Assembly (NCBI GenBank): GCA_012841015.1
Contig: DUVN01000006.1
Coordinates: 62,001 to 126,000 of the forward strand
DNA: 64,000 bases
DNA from: Clostridiaceae bacterium
GTDB taxonomy: Bacteria; Bacillota; Clostridia; Saccharofermentanales; DTU023
Reading direction: 5' to 3'
The first letter of the stretch is position 1, and each line of letters starts with the position of its first letter. Below the pieces are notes generated by a model, which was not told where the DNA came from, made no database searches, and worked only from the letters and a program-made list of their open reading frames with translations. The position numbers were made by a program, and so were the translations under genes. This document shows positions 27,021 to 36,671 of the stretch, in pieces.

Positions 27021-27958
27021 TGATGAAGCATGAAACATTTGTCGTTCAAATAGAAGAAAGCGGGATGAGGATTGATAAATTACTGGCAATTCGCTTTTCT
27101 TCAGTATCAAGGGAGCGATGGCAGACTCAGATCAAAGACGGGCTCGTCACCGTCAATGGCAAAAAAGTGGCTCCGTCACGTAAACTTCAAGCGGGCGATC
27201 GCATTGACGGGGAAATACCTAGAGAAGTCGTTCAAGAAGAGCCAAAACCTGAACAAGTACCCGTAACGGTCCTCTACGAGGATGCGTGGTTCGCGATTGT
27301 CGAGAAGGAGGCGGGTGTTGTCGTACATCCGAGCTTTGGCCATGAAACGGGGACACTAGTTAATGCGTTGCTCGCGCGGTTTGCAGACAGGTTATCTGAC
27401 GCTGGAGAAGCCCATCGTCCCGGCATCGTACACCGTCTCGACAAGGGTACGTCGGGTCTTCTCATTGTAACACTTGACAATCAGGCGCACGTGCGTCTAG
27501 CGCGTGCTTTTCGAGAACGCACGGTAGAGAGGTACTACGATGCGATTGTGCACGGTGTTCCCGATTCAGAGTTCGGTTTGATCGATGTACCGATCGGTCG
27601 TGCGAAGGTTGGACGCATGAGGATGGAAGTTCGTGCAGACGGAAAGCAATCACAGACGCGTTTTGAGGTGGTTGGGTCAGATGGCAAGACAACTCATCTG
27701 AACTGTAGGCTCATCACAGGCAGGACACATCAGATACGTGTACATCTTGCCTATATTGGGCACCCCGTCATCGGAGATCTTTTATATGGTGGTCATCGAG
27801 CACAGGGCGATGATTGTGACGCTTTGCTACTTCACGCATCGCGTATCGTGTTCAATCATCCGATCACAGGCGAACATATCGATGTTAACTGCCCTCTTCC
27901 CGAACGTTTTCAGCCTTTTCTACAGAGTTTTCGTTCGCACCTTGCCCGTGGGCGCTGA
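27017..27958 (+). CDS. rluD: RluA/RluD-family 23S rRNA pseudouridine synthase
   Basis: An N-terminal S4 domain (about 14-75) precedes the RluA catalytic domain with the Asp in HRLDKGTSGLLIV (about 138-150) and RTHQIRVHLAYIGHPVIGD. RluD homologues modify helix 69 of 23S rRNA. Three consecutive in-frame ATGs (27017, 27020, 27023) follow AGGTGA; the third has the best spacing. The position directly after lspA is conserved across Bacillota, where it is often called ylyB. Confidence 0.92.
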   Translation: MMMKHETFVVQIEESGMRIDKLLAIRFSSVSRERWQTQIKDGLVTVNGKKVAPSRKLQAGDRIDGEIPREVVQEEPKPEQVPVTVLYEDAWFAIVEKEAGVVVHPSFGHETGTLVNALLARFADRLSDAGEAHRPGIVHRLDKGTSGLLIVTLDNQAHVRLARAFRERTVERYYDAIVHGVPDSEFGLIDVPIGRAKVGRMRMEVRADGKQSQTRFEVVGSDGKTTHLNCRLITGRTHQIRVHLAYIGHPVIGDLLYGGHRAQGDDCDALLLHASRIVFNHPITGEHIDVNCPLPERFQPFLQSFRSHLARGR

Positions 27959-27978
27959 CGATAGAGTATTCTTATCGT

Positions 27979-28704
27979 ATGAAAAGCACAAAGTTGAAAA
28001 GAGTGTTGGCTGTCTTAACTGCTCTGTTGATCGGTATCAGTATTGCATCTGTCGTGAAACACTGGACATTGTTGGCGATGAGCGACGATAACGATGTTGA
28101 GGTGGTGCGAGCGCGCGAAGAACTCTCTTTCGAGGAAGCAAACTACCGATCACTTCAGCTAGAGAATGACCGTTTGGAAGCGCGAAAGAAACTGCTTCTT
28201 GAGGGCTTAAGCGAACAGGGTGTCCTGTCTGAGGTGATAGCAGAGCATGGCGTTTACGCTATGATTGCAGGCCTCACTGATGTGAAAGGGCCAGGTGTCA
28301 TCCTAACGTTGAATGATAAATTGGAACACAACCCGTTGGATGACCCGATTGAGTCTGTCATTCACGACAGTACGATCAACTATGTCGTTAATCTCCTTTG
28401 GGCAGGGGGAGCGCGTGCGATTTCATTTAATGACGTGAGACTTACGGCTGTGACTGAGATCAACTGTGTCGGGCCGACGATCCTAGCGTATGGCGTCAGG
28501 CAGATGCCACCGTACGTGATCTCAGCGATCGGTCCTGTTGATGAGCTCGTTGGCGCTATTCAAAGTGATTCGTATCTCGCGCGGCTCACACAACCGGAAA
28601 TCGGCATCAGACTCAATATCGTAAAAGAGGCCGAAATAATCCTTCCGTCGTTTTTGAAGTCGCGTGATTATCAGCGCTATATGGATTTGCTCGAATCGCC
28701 CTAG
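27979..28704 (+). CDS. DUF881 membrane-anchored protein (first copy)
   Basis: A basic start, one membrane span (about 8-28) and a coiled coil (about 38-75) lead into the DUF881 domain: GLTDVKGPGVILTLND (about 93-108), AGGARAISFNDVRLTAVTEINCVGPTI (about 140-166). DUF881 proteins in Bacillota occur near division genes, but their function is not known. The fold is ACT/BON-like by family reports. The ATG lacks a clear Shine-Dalgarno. A second DUF881 gene follows after 37 bases. Confidence 0.82.
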   Translation: MKSTKLKRVLAVLTALLIGISIASVVKHWTLLAMSDDNDVEVVRAREELSFEEANYRSLQLENDRLEARKKLLLEGLSEQGVLSEVIAEHGVYAMIAGLTDVKGPGVILTLNDKLEHNPLDDPIESVIHDSTINYVVNLLWAGGARAISFNDVRLTAVTEINCVGPTILAYGVRQMPPYVISAIGPVDELVGAIQSDSYLARLTQPEIGIRLNIVKEAEIILPSFLKSRDYQRYMDLLESP

Positions 28705-28741
28705 ATTGCATGGTGAAAAAACCTTTGCATGAGGTATGAAA

Positions 28742-29446
28742 ATGAAAAAGAAAACATTCTATCAATATGCAACGATCCTCGTCGTCTGTATACTTGTCGG
28801 CACTGTCATCGCACTTCTCATGAAAAATGTGAATGCATCCGATTCTGAGAGCAAGAGTTTACAGGAATTGCAGAATCAGATCATTGAGTACCAGCGAAAA
28901 AATGAAGAGCTAAACAATAGAAACGCACGTCTTTATGACTATATCACAGAGCTAGAACGCGGCGAAGGTGAAAGTTATCTCCTTGTCATGGAAGAGCGAG
29001 AGAAGTTCGCGACTTTTGCGGGGTTGAGAGCGGTGAAAAATGATGGTGTTATTATTACGATCTCGCCGATCGGGAACTATCAAGTCCAGGATGCGCTTGT
29101 CCGCCAGTTCACTAATGAGTTGTCTGCGCTCGGTGCTCAAGCAATCTCCATCAATAACGAACGCAAAGTGACGACGACGGAGATTAGAACGAGTCGTGAG
29201 AATATAATGATCAATGGGATTGCTTTCAGTCGATCTGAACCGTTTGAAATTAAGGCCATCATCAACCCGACTAAGATCGACAGTTTCGTCGTCCCCTACC
29301 TGCAATCGGTGAGTGAGAGTATAAAAAAGCAGCTTGGTGAAGAATCGGTCGCAATCACTGTTCGCCGGGAAAAGGGTATGATCATACCTGCGTTGAGCGA
29401 AGATAGGATAGGGTACGCGATGGATTTACTAATACCGGCTGACTGA
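28742..29446 (+). CDS. DUF881 membrane-anchored protein (second copy)
   Basis: This is a paralogue of the preceding protein: one membrane span (about 8-27), a coiled coil (about 33-75), then FAGLRAVKNDGVIITISP and ELSALGAQAISINNERKVTTTEIRTS, matching DUF881. GAGG at 28731-28734 favours ATG 28742 over the in-frame ATG 28736. The two copies share about the same length but are clearly diverged, which suggests an old duplication and perhaps a hetero-oligomer. Confidence 0.82.
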   Translation: MKKKTFYQYATILVVCILVGTVIALLMKNVNASDSESKSLQELQNQIIEYQRKNEELNNRNARLYDYITELERGEGESYLLVMEEREKFATFAGLRAVKNDGVIITISPIGNYQVQDALVRQFTNELSALGAQAISINNERKVTTTEIRTSRENIMINGIAFSRSEPFEIKAIINPTKIDSFVVPYLQSVSESIKKQLGEESVAITVRREKGMIIPALSEDRIGYAMDLLIPAD

Positions 29447-29512
29447 CATTTCTGACAATTGAATGATCTAAATGGACATACAAATTTGATCAACAGGCTA
29501 TAATGGTAAGCA

Positions 29513-30517
29513 ATGGGTAATAAGGTAACAGTCTTTGAAAAACATCTCGAATTGAGTCATCCTGATGAGGGACTCGCACTCCTAGGTTCCTGCAATGGAC
29601 ATGCGGAGATGGTGGGGAAGGCGCTCAATGTGACAGTTGAGGCGACGGCAACAGGCATTGTCATACGCGGTAACAAAAAAGCCGTTGAGACAGCTTGGCG
29701 TATTTACAATCGCCTGCACGAACTTTGTCGTGCAGGCTCTGCTCCTGTCACAGAACAGCTTATCCGCTATCTTGTCGATGCGTCCTTAGAAGGTGACTTA
29801 ACGAGTGCAGAAAAATTCACACCTAATTTAATTTGCGTCAATGCGAAAGGCCGACCGATCTTGAGTAAGACGGTCGGACAGCAGCAATATGTCGAGGCGA
29901 TCAAAAATCATGAACTGACGTTCGCTATTGGACCGGCGGGAACGGGGAAGACTTATCTCGCCGTGGCAATGGCAGTCAAAGCGTTTAGAGCGCATGAGAT
30001 TTCACGCATTGTATTGACGAGACCTGCGATTGAGGCCGGTGAGAATCTCGGGTTTTTACCAGGTGACCTGCAGAGCAAAGTCGATCCTTACATGCGTCCT
30101 CTCTATGACTCACTCAACGACTTGATGGGGTTTGAGGTTTACCAGCGCCATTTGGAACGCCATGAGATCGAAATATCACCGCTGGCGTATATGCGTGGCA
30201 GGACACTCGATGATGCCTTTATCATTCTTGATGAGGCGCAGAATACTACACGCGAACAGATGAAAATGTTTCTGACGCGTATCGGTTATAATGCGCGCGC
30301 TGTTGTGACGGGTGATATCACACAGATTGATCTGCCGCAGCGTCGAAAGAGCGGTCTTGCAGAGGCGGCGAAGTTGCTGGGTTCCCTTGAAGGCGTGACG
30401 AGCATCAGGCTTACGGAGCGCGATGTCGTTCGAAACCCGCTCGTGCAACGTATCATACGCGCATACGAGAAAGAGGCTTCTCGTGCAAAAGATGACAGAA
30501 GGAGATCGGGTCGATGA
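29513..30517 (+). CDS. phoH: PhoH-family ATPase
   Basis: An N-terminal KH-like part (about 1-110) precedes a P-loop domain with Walker A GPAGTGKTYLAVAMA (about 142-156) and Walker B IILDEAQNTT (about 237-246). At 334 residues it is the usual length for the PhoH/YbeZ protein linked to ybeY in many genomes and thought to act in RNA metabolism. TATAAT sits at 29499-29504, only eight bases before ATG, and no Shine-Dalgarno is visible. Its stop overlaps the pgpH start by four bases. Confidence 0.9.
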   Translation: MGNKVTVFEKHLELSHPDEGLALLGSCNGHAEMVGKALNVTVEATATGIVIRGNKKAVETAWRIYNRLHELCRAGSAPVTEQLIRYLVDASLEGDLTSAEKFTPNLICVNAKGRPILSKTVGQQQYVEAIKNHELTFAIGPAGTGKTYLAVAMAVKAFRAHEISRIVLTRPAIEAGENLGFLPGDLQSKVDPYMRPLYDSLNDLMGFEVYQRHLERHEIEISPLAYMRGRTLDDAFIILDEAQNTTREQMKMFLTRIGYNARAVVTGDITQIDLPQRRKSGLAEAAKLLGSLEGVTSIRLTERDVVRNPLVQRIIRAYEKEASRAKDDRRRSGR

Positions 30518-32742
30518 AAGGATCAGAGAAAAAAACACGTCTCATTGTCAATACTGCGTTCGTGATCATTGCGGCAGCAGCAATGATCGTTACCGTGTAT
30601 ATAGGGTCATCTCCTAGGCAATACGATCTGCAGATCGGAGACATTAGTTCGTATGACATCGCCGCACCACTCGATTTTGCCGATAACGCTGAGACTGTGA
30701 GACGTGCACTCGAGGCGATGGCTCAGATACCGAACGTCATGATTCGTTCGGAAGTGCTCAGTAACGCCTCGTCCGACTCGATGCGCCAGTTAATGGAGCT
30801 CGTCCAGAAGAAACGCGACATGATCTATAAAGAGCTTAATATTATCATAGACTCGCCAAACGTACCTTCTGATCCTCTACAGACGATGCCCCCTGAGGAG
30901 AATCGCACGCGTCGTCCTGACAATCATGAGATTGAAATTGCAGTTTCGTCGCTCATTTCTGCAGTCGATCAGGAGCTCGGCATTGTATTGCCCTCAGGTG
31001 AGGCAGATACTTTGATCAGGATGGAAGAAGAGAGATTTCTCAACTTAAAAGCGATTGTTAATGCCGAGACGAATGCCATTATTGTCAAAACGCTTGATGA
31101 TGCCGGACTTCAATCCGTTATTGAAGAGACAGTGTTACGCTTAGAGGCGAGCATGGAGTATTACCGCGATGACGCTTACCTTGTCGGTCGATTGCTGACG
31201 CTCGTTATTCATCCCAATGTAGAATACAACGAGGAGGCGACCGATAAAGCGAGGCAGGCGGCATATGATCGCGTGATGGGAGACCCGGTGATGATCAACC
31301 GTGGAGCACGCATCATCAGCCAAGGAGATGTAATCACACCTGAGTCAAAGATGATGCTTGACGAACTGAATTTGACGGTCGGAACGCGATTCGATTGGCA
31401 GCGGCTCGGATCGATCATTTTACTCGTATTGCTTCTCTGTTTTATCTCCATACTCTTTTTTATGCGTTACGAGTCGGAGCTTATGTATTCGACACCACGA
31501 ACGATGATCGCTCTTTTGATTGCAATCATGCTGCCTCTCATCATGACGGCATACTTGGCGCGCGATTTACCGCTCTCTTCACCTGTCTATTTTGCTGCAG
31601 TTGTTATCACGGCGTATTTTGGTCTTCGTACGTCTATTTTTGTCACGTCACTCCTCATTATCATGATTGCGCCGATGACTTCATTCAATCCGTCTTTTTC
31701 GATTGTTGCCTTGACAGGGTGTCTTGTCGCTTCGCTCTTTACAAGGGGGACGAGCGGTAGACAGGACAATTACGCGCGCATCATACTCGCAACATCGCTG
31801 ACGACAGCGATGACTGCCTTCATCGTCAGTTTCCTTCAGAAAGAGTCGTGGGCACTTATTTCGAGCCACGTAATACAGTCGACCGTCTCTGGTGCGCTGT
31901 CTGTGATTATTGGGATAGGCATTATGCCGCTGTTTGAACTCATCTTCAATACTGTTTCACCGCTCCGGCTTATTGAGTTATCTCAGCCGGGGCACCCGCT
32001 GATGAAGCGGCTCTTCGTTGAGGCACCAGGCACGTCGCAGCATGCGATGATGGTCGCCAATCTCGCCGATACGGCGGCGGAGGCGATCGGGGCAGACGCT
32101 ATGATCGCGCGTGTTGGCGCCTACTTTCACGATGTTGGCAAACTTGAGGCCCCTCTGATGTTCACTGAGAACCAGTCGGGCGAAAATCCTCATGACCTTC
32201 TCTCGCCGATCGAGAGTGCACGTATCATCACGAAACATCCGGAAGATAGCATGGCGATCGGTAGAAGGTACCGACTTCCACTGCCACTCTTACGCATTGC
32301 GCATGAACACCACGGATCGACCGTTTTACAGTATTTTTGGAACAAAGCGCGTCATGAGGCCGAGGAGCGAGGTGAAGAGCCGCCGTCAATCGATTTGTTT
32401 CGTTATAGGACACCGTTGCCGAGCACAAGAGAGTCGGCAATTGTCATGTTAGCTGATTCCACTGAAGCGGCGATGCGCTCAGAGGGTATCAAGACTCTTG
32501 AACAGGCTGAGCTCCTGATTAAGAACATCATCAAAGATAAAATCGATCAAGAGCAATTGGTGAAGTCAGGGCTTTCATTTGCCGATGTCGAAACGATTCT
32601 CCAGTCCTTTCTCCGCGTGTACGCTGGACACTTCCACGAGCGTGTCCCTTATCGTTCGCAGAAACCGAAAAAACAACAGCGTTCATTGCCGGCAAGTAGT
32701 CCCCAAGAAGGTGATTATTCTCTTGATAAAGTGACGACATGA
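30514..32742 (+). CDS. pgpH: PgpH-like 7TM-HD phosphohydrolase
   Basis: The architecture is that of PgpH/YqfF: an N-terminal membrane span (about 10-28), a large extracellular 7TMR-HDED domain (about 40-290), seven membrane spans (about 300-490), and a cytoplasmic HD domain with HAMMVANLADTAAEA, ARVGAYFHDVGKLEAP and EHHGSTVLQYFW. Characterised members hydrolyse c-di-AMP. The length (742) is normal. It sits between phoH and ybeY-era with ATGA overlaps on both sides, the order usual in Bacillota. The signal sensed by the outer domain is unknown. Confidence 0.9.
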   Translation: MKGSEKKTRLIVNTAFVIIAAAAMIVTVYIGSSPRQYDLQIGDISSYDIAAPLDFADNAETVRRALEAMAQIPNVMIRSEVLSNASSDSMRQLMELVQKKRDMIYKELNIIIDSPNVPSDPLQTMPPEENRTRRPDNHEIEIAVSSLISAVDQELGIVLPSGEADTLIRMEEERFLNLKAIVNAETNAIIVKTLDDAGLQSVIEETVLRLEASMEYYRDDAYLVGRLLTLVIHPNVEYNEEATDKARQAAYDRVMGDPVMINRGARIISQGDVITPESKMMLDELNLTVGTRFDWQRLGSIILLVLLLCFISILFFMRYESELMYSTPRTMIALLIAIMLPLIMTAYLARDLPLSSPVYFAAVVITAYFGLRTSIFVTSLLIIMIAPMTSFNPSFSIVALTGCLVASLFTRGTSGRQDNYARIILATSLTTAMTAFIVSFLQKESWALISSHVIQSTVSGALSVIIGIGIMPLFELIFNTVSPLRLIELSQPGHPLMKRLFVEAPGTSQHAMMVANLADTAAEAIGADAMIARVGAYFHDVGKLEAPLMFTENQSGENPHDLLSPIESARIITKHPEDSMAIGRRYRLPLPLLRIAHEHHGSTVLQYFWNKARHEAEERGEEPPSIDLFRYRTPLPSTRESAIVMLADSTEAAMRSEGIKTLEQAELLIKNIIKDKIDQEQLVKSGLSFADVETILQSFLRVYAGHFHERVPYRSQKPKKQQRSLPASSPQEGDYSLDKVTT

Positions 32743-34151
32743 TTGATATTCACTGCTACAATCGACAGCGCGTCTTCCGCAATCGTGAAACGTATCCCGT
32801 CATATCTGAGGCTGCGGAACACGCTCTGTATCATGCTCCTGCGATCGTGGATCTCTTTGAGAACGGTATCGGTGTGTCGCTCGATATTATGCTCGTCGGG
32901 CCGCGCGTGATGCGGCGTATCAATCGTGAGCACCGCGGCATCGATGCTGAGACAGATATTCTTTCTTTTCCGAACTGTGTCATGCACCGAGGAGCCTTTC
33001 GGGAAGCCATTGAGGACTGGGAGATTATCGATATCGATGGAGCAGGCCGTCCGACACTCGAATTGGGTGAGTTGGTGATCGCGCCAAGGCGTGTAGCCTT
33101 GCAGGCTGAGGAATTGGGACATTCATTTGAGCGAGAGCTTCGTTTTCTTGTGATCCACGGTGTATTGCATCTTCTCGGTTTCGACCATGAAGAGAGAGAC
33201 GATGAAATTGAGATGATACATCTTCAGAAGAAGCTTGTGGCCGATCTAGAAGAAATTCCGTGTGGATTTGTCGCGTTGACGGGTCGACCGAACGTCGGGA
33301 AATCGACGCTTCTCAACGAAATCGCAGGGCGTACACTGGCAATCACGACGGCTAAACCGCAGACGACACGCCATTCGATACGATGCGTCTACACGGCGGA
33401 CGACTGCCAAATTGCTTTCATCGATACGCCCGGTATTCATCGCCCAAAGACAGGTCTCGGGAGAGCGATGATGAGGTCTGCTGTTAATTCGATTCACCAA
33501 GCGGATGTCATCGTTCTGATGATTGATGCCGCGTGGCGCCCTATCATCGGTACGGCCGAGCAGCAGGTGATTGAACAAGCAAAAAAAGATAAGAAGCCAA
33601 TCATTCTTGTCATTAACAAAGTCGACGCGACGAGGAAAGAGAATGTTCTTCCTCTCATACAGGTGTACGAGAAGGCATATCAGCTTGAAGCCTACATTCC
33701 CATATCTGCCAAATACGGCGATGGTATAGACCTTCTCATTGACGAGATAAAGCGTTTACTTCCTGTTCAAAGGCGTCTTTTTTCTGCCGATGATGAGACA
33801 GATCAGACGGAGCGGATACTCGCCGGTGAACTTATTAGGCGCGAAGTGCTTTTGCAAACTGATCAGGAAATCCCATATGGCGTAACAGTCATTGTGGAAT
33901 CTTTTGAGGAGACGGATGAGAGGCGAGATCGCTTTGTCGTGATCGATGCTGTCATCTTGTGTAACAAAGACTCACACAAGCAAATCTTGATCGGAAAAGG
34001 CGGTTCAAAAATTAAATCAATCGGCATGGCTGCGAGATCGGCCATCGAGTCACTTTTAGAGGCGCACGTTGACCTCTCTTTGTTTGTCAAGGTCAGGCAT
34101 GACTGGCAGAATCGAGCGCATTACCTGCGGGAATCGGGGATTTCTGAGTAA
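32739..34151 (+). CDS. ybeY-era: Fusion of endoribonuclease YbeY and GTPase Era
   Basis: Residues 1 to about 168 are YbeY, the metal-dependent RNase of 16S rRNA maturation: ETDILSFP (71-78) and the zinc motif with His140, His144 and His150 in HGVLHLLGFDH. Residues from about 175 to 470 are Era: GRPNVGKS (182-189), KPQTTR, DTPG (229-232), NKVD (293-296) and a KH domain with GKGGSKIK (419-426). The linker is only about six residues. No stop or frameshift interrupts the frame, and no internal start with a good ribosome site is seen, although GTG 33237 is in frame. The dgkA and cdd genes that often separate ybeY and era are absent. Both domains act in small-subunit assembly, so the fusion joins functional partners. 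Confidence 0.93.
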   Translation: MIDIHCYNRQRVFRNRETYPVISEAAEHALYHAPAIVDLFENGIGVSLDIMLVGPRVMRRINREHRGIDAETDILSFPNCVMHRGAFREAIEDWEIIDIDGAGRPTLELGELVIAPRRVALQAEELGHSFERELRFLVIHGVLHLLGFDHEERDDEIEMIHLQKKLVADLEEIPCGFVALTGRPNVGKSTLLNEIAGRTLAITTAKPQTTRHSIRCVYTADDCQIAFIDTPGIHRPKTGLGRAMMRSAVNSIHQADVIVLMIDAAWRPIIGTAEQQVIEQAKKDKKPIILVINKVDATRKENVLPLIQVYEKAYQLEAYIPISAKYGDGIDLLIDEIKRLLPVQRRLFSADDETDQTERILAGELIRREVLLQTDQEIPYGVTVIVESFEETDERRDRFVVIDAVILCNKDSHKQILIGKGGSKIKSIGMAARSAIESLLEAHVDLSLFVKVRHDWQNRAHYLRESGISE

Positions 34152-34912
34152 TGAGCACGATCACAACAAAAGCGTTCGTGATGAATTCCTTCCCTTGGAA
34201 GGAGAGACATCGCCTCCTGCACCTCTTGACACCTGATCTCGGACTGATTACAGTGCTTGCCCCTGCAAGTGAACGATTGAAAAGCGAGATTAGGGGGGCA
34301 ACCCAACTCTTTTCATTGTCTGAGTTTGTTCTGACGGAAAAACAATCGCGATATTCCGTCCGTTCAGCCTCTGTCATTGAGTCATTTATTGCGATCTCCG
34401 AAGACCTCGATCGCTTGGCTGCAGCATCGCACGCTGTTGAGGTATTTACCGATGTGGCGAGGCACGATGAGCCGAATCGCACGATCTATGAGCTTTGGGC
34501 ATATACGATCTATGAAATTTCTGTATCAAAATCTCCCGTTTTTGTCGCACGCATGGCATCTCTTCGGCTGATGGTGGAGATTGGATTGACGCCATGTCTC
34601 GACTCGTGTGTACGTTGTCACGGACTCGTCAGTGAGCCATTCCGTTTCAGCTTCTCAGAGGGCGGACTTCTCTGTAGTCGTGAGGAGTTTCGTCAGACAC
34701 AGGCTGAGTGGATGATCTTGTCTCCTAGTACTTTGGCGCTTCTGCGCCATATCGCGACAGTGTCTTTTGCGAGGCTTTTTCGTTTTTATGCATCACCAGA
34801 GGTGCTATCTGAGGCATCAGATTTTGCAGATCGCTGGCTTGAAGAGCGTATGGAGAAGCGATACAATCGACTCGCAATCCTTGAACACAATCCAACATTT
34901 TTACTCAGCTGA
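34151..34912 (+). CDS. recO: DNA repair protein RecO
   Basis: RecO loads RecA on gaps with RecF/RecR. The N-terminal OB fold begins TTKAFVMNSFPWKERHRLL. The zinc site is formed by Cys in CLDSCVRCHG and LLCSREE (about 151-178). At 253 residues the length is typical. The start overlaps the ybeY-era stop by one base (TAATG), the usual era-recO order. Confidence 0.92.
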   Translation: MSTITTKAFVMNSFPWKERHRLLHLLTPDLGLITVLAPASERLKSEIRGATQLFSLSEFVLTEKQSRYSVRSASVIESFIAISEDLDRLAAASHAVEVFTDVARHDEPNRTIYELWAYTIYEISVSKSPVFVARMASLRLMVEIGLTPCLDSCVRCHGLVSEPFRFSFSEGGLLCSREEFRQTQAEWMILSPSTLALLRHIATVSFARLFRFYASPEVLSEASDFADRWLEERMEKRYNRLAILEHNPTFLLS

Positions 34913-34956
34913 CGGCATGCCGTACGCTAGTGGATGACTTTTTATAGGAGATTTGA

Positions 34957-35691
34957 ATGGCAGTATTTCAAAGTGTGTTTGATATTATCGGTCCGGTGAT
35001 GGTCGGCCCATCGAGTTCCCACACGGCTGGGGCAGTTAGAATTGGTTTGGCCGCACGATCTATTTTTGGTGAACAACCTGAAGAAGTCGATATCACATTG
35101 TATGGTTCTTTCGGGCATACGTATCGTGGTCACGGGACTGACTTGGCGTTGATTGGCGGACTTCTTGGGCGAGCGACTGATAGTGATGAAATACGCTATG
35201 CTTATGATCTTGCAGAAAAAGAAGGACTAAAAGTTAATATTAAAGTTTCCGACAGGAATGTCGATCATCCTAATACGGCTCACATCGTCATGTTTGCAGG
35301 CGACCGATCGATGAATATGACAGCATGCTCAGTCGGAGGGGGCATGATTAATATCATTAGAATCGACGGCTTCCGTGTTCGTGTAAGTTTTGATAATCCG
35401 ACCGTCCTCTTTTTCTATCGTGACCGTACTGGAATGATCGCAAGGGTGACGCGTATATTGGCTGATCACAGCATTAATGTGAGCCGTATGCAGGTTGCGC
35501 GCAAGGAGAGCGGTACACAAGCATTGATGACGATTGCGACTGACGGGATTATCCCTGAGCGTGTGATGGCAGAGATCAGATCGATTAGTGAGTTGGGGCC
35601 GATCATCTCGCTAAGTGAACTCATGCGTGAACCAGATCAAGCGCCGGTCAACGGTTCGACAGCACAAGAGTCAAGGAGGCCTCAGTCATGA
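34957..35691 (+). CDS. sdaAB: L-serine dehydratase, iron-sulfur type, beta subunit
   Basis: The protein begins SVFDIIGPVMVGPSSSHTAGAVRIG, the family signature, and ends with an ACT domain (about 140-220; DRTGMIARVTRILADHSINVSRMQV). With the alpha subunit it deaminates serine to pyruvate through an oxygen-sensitive [4Fe-4S] cluster, a step in amino-acid fermentation. AGGAGATTTG precedes ATG. The last 25 residues are a hydrophilic tail longer than usual. It overlaps sdaAA by four bases. Confidence 0.94.
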   Translation: MAVFQSVFDIIGPVMVGPSSSHTAGAVRIGLAARSIFGEQPEEVDITLYGSFGHTYRGHGTDLALIGGLLGRATDSDEIRYAYDLAEKEGLKVNIKVSDRNVDHPNTAHIVMFAGDRSMNMTACSVGGGMINIIRIDGFRVRVSFDNPTVLFFYRDRTGMIARVTRILADHSINVSRMQVARKESGTQALMTIATDGIIPERVMAEIRSISELGPIISLSELMREPDQAPVNGSTAQESRRPQS

Positions 35692-36611
35692 AACTATATC
35701 CGAAGAATTTTGCAACGGCAATTCACAATTGTAATTTGAGCGGGATCAGCTTGTCTCGCTATTTTCTCGACATTGAGATTGTTTTAAATGAAACGCCAGA
35801 AGCAGTTATTCTCAAGAAAATGGAGAAAAACCTCTCTGTTATGGAGAAAGCCGCCGCGAAGGGGATAGCAGGCGTCACCTCTTTTTCTGGTTTGACGGGT
35901 GGTGATGCAAAGCGTCTGGCGGCGTTCCGTACCAAAGGTTCTCCTTTCGGTGATAGCCTCTATTTAGAGGGCATGATAAAATCGCTCGCTGTCAATGAAG
36001 TGAATGCGGCGATGGGTGTGATTTGCGCCACGCCTACTGCAGGTTCATCGGGCGTGCTTCCAGGTGTGCTGCTGACGATTCGCGACCGGCTTCATCTTAG
36101 CCGGCGCGCACAGATCAACTTTCTTATTACAGCAGGAGGATCGGGAATTCTTATCGCTAACCAAGCATCGATATCGGGTGCCGAGGGCGGGTGCCAAGCT
36201 GAAGTCGGTTCGGCATCGGCGATGACTGCTGCTGCGCTTGTGGAGGCAGCAGGCGGGACTCCATCACAGTCGGGCCACGCATTGGCTATCGCCTTAAAGA
36301 ATCTTTTAGGGCTTTCTTGTGATCCAGTTGCAAGTCTTGTCGAAGTCCCATGCATCAAGCGGAACGCCATAGGCGTCGTCAATGCGATTGCCGCCGCCGA
36401 GATGGCGCTTGCAGGCATTGAAAGTCGTATTCCTGTAGACGAGGTCATTCAGGCGATGGGGTCGATAGGACGCATGATGCCCATGGCGCTTCGTGAGACT
36501 GCGCTTGGCGGTCTTGCGCAGACGCCGACTGCATGTCGTATGACGTCCATGCTTCAAGAGGAAGGGCACATCCCTTGGCCCTTTCCAGCTGCCAGAAGTG
36601 ATGAGCGATAA
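35688..36611 (+). CDS. sdaAA: L-serine dehydratase, iron-sulfur type, alpha subunit
   Basis: The catalytic subunit contains TPTAGSSGVLPG (about 105-116), GAEGGCQAEVGSASAMTAAA (about 164-183) and SCDPVASLVEVPC (about 205-220), where the cluster-binding cysteines lie. The 307-residue length matches clostridial SdaAA. It ends 60 bases from the convergent helicase gene, and no clear terminator is seen between them. Confidence 0.94.
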   Translation: MKLYPKNFATAIHNCNLSGISLSRYFLDIEIVLNETPEAVILKKMEKNLSVMEKAAAKGIAGVTSFSGLTGGDAKRLAAFRTKGSPFGDSLYLEGMIKSLAVNEVNAAMGVICATPTAGSSGVLPGVLLTIRDRLHLSRRAQINFLITAGGSGILIANQASISGAEGGCQAEVGSASAMTAAALVEAAGGTPSQSGHALAIALKNLLGLSCDPVASLVEVPCIKRNAIGVVNAIAAAEMALAGIESRIPVDEVIQAMGSIGRMMPMALRETALGGLAQTPTACRMTSMLQEEGHIPWPFPAARSDER

Positions 36612-36671
36612 CGTATTTCTACGGTTTGCATGATGATTGTCGATACCTAGGCTCCATAGTCTCTGCGATGC

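Noticed and set aside
27738..28091. Plus-strand frame of 117 codons bridging rluD and the first DUF881 gene
   Set aside because: It overlaps two well-supported genes in another frame and lacks a ribosome site.
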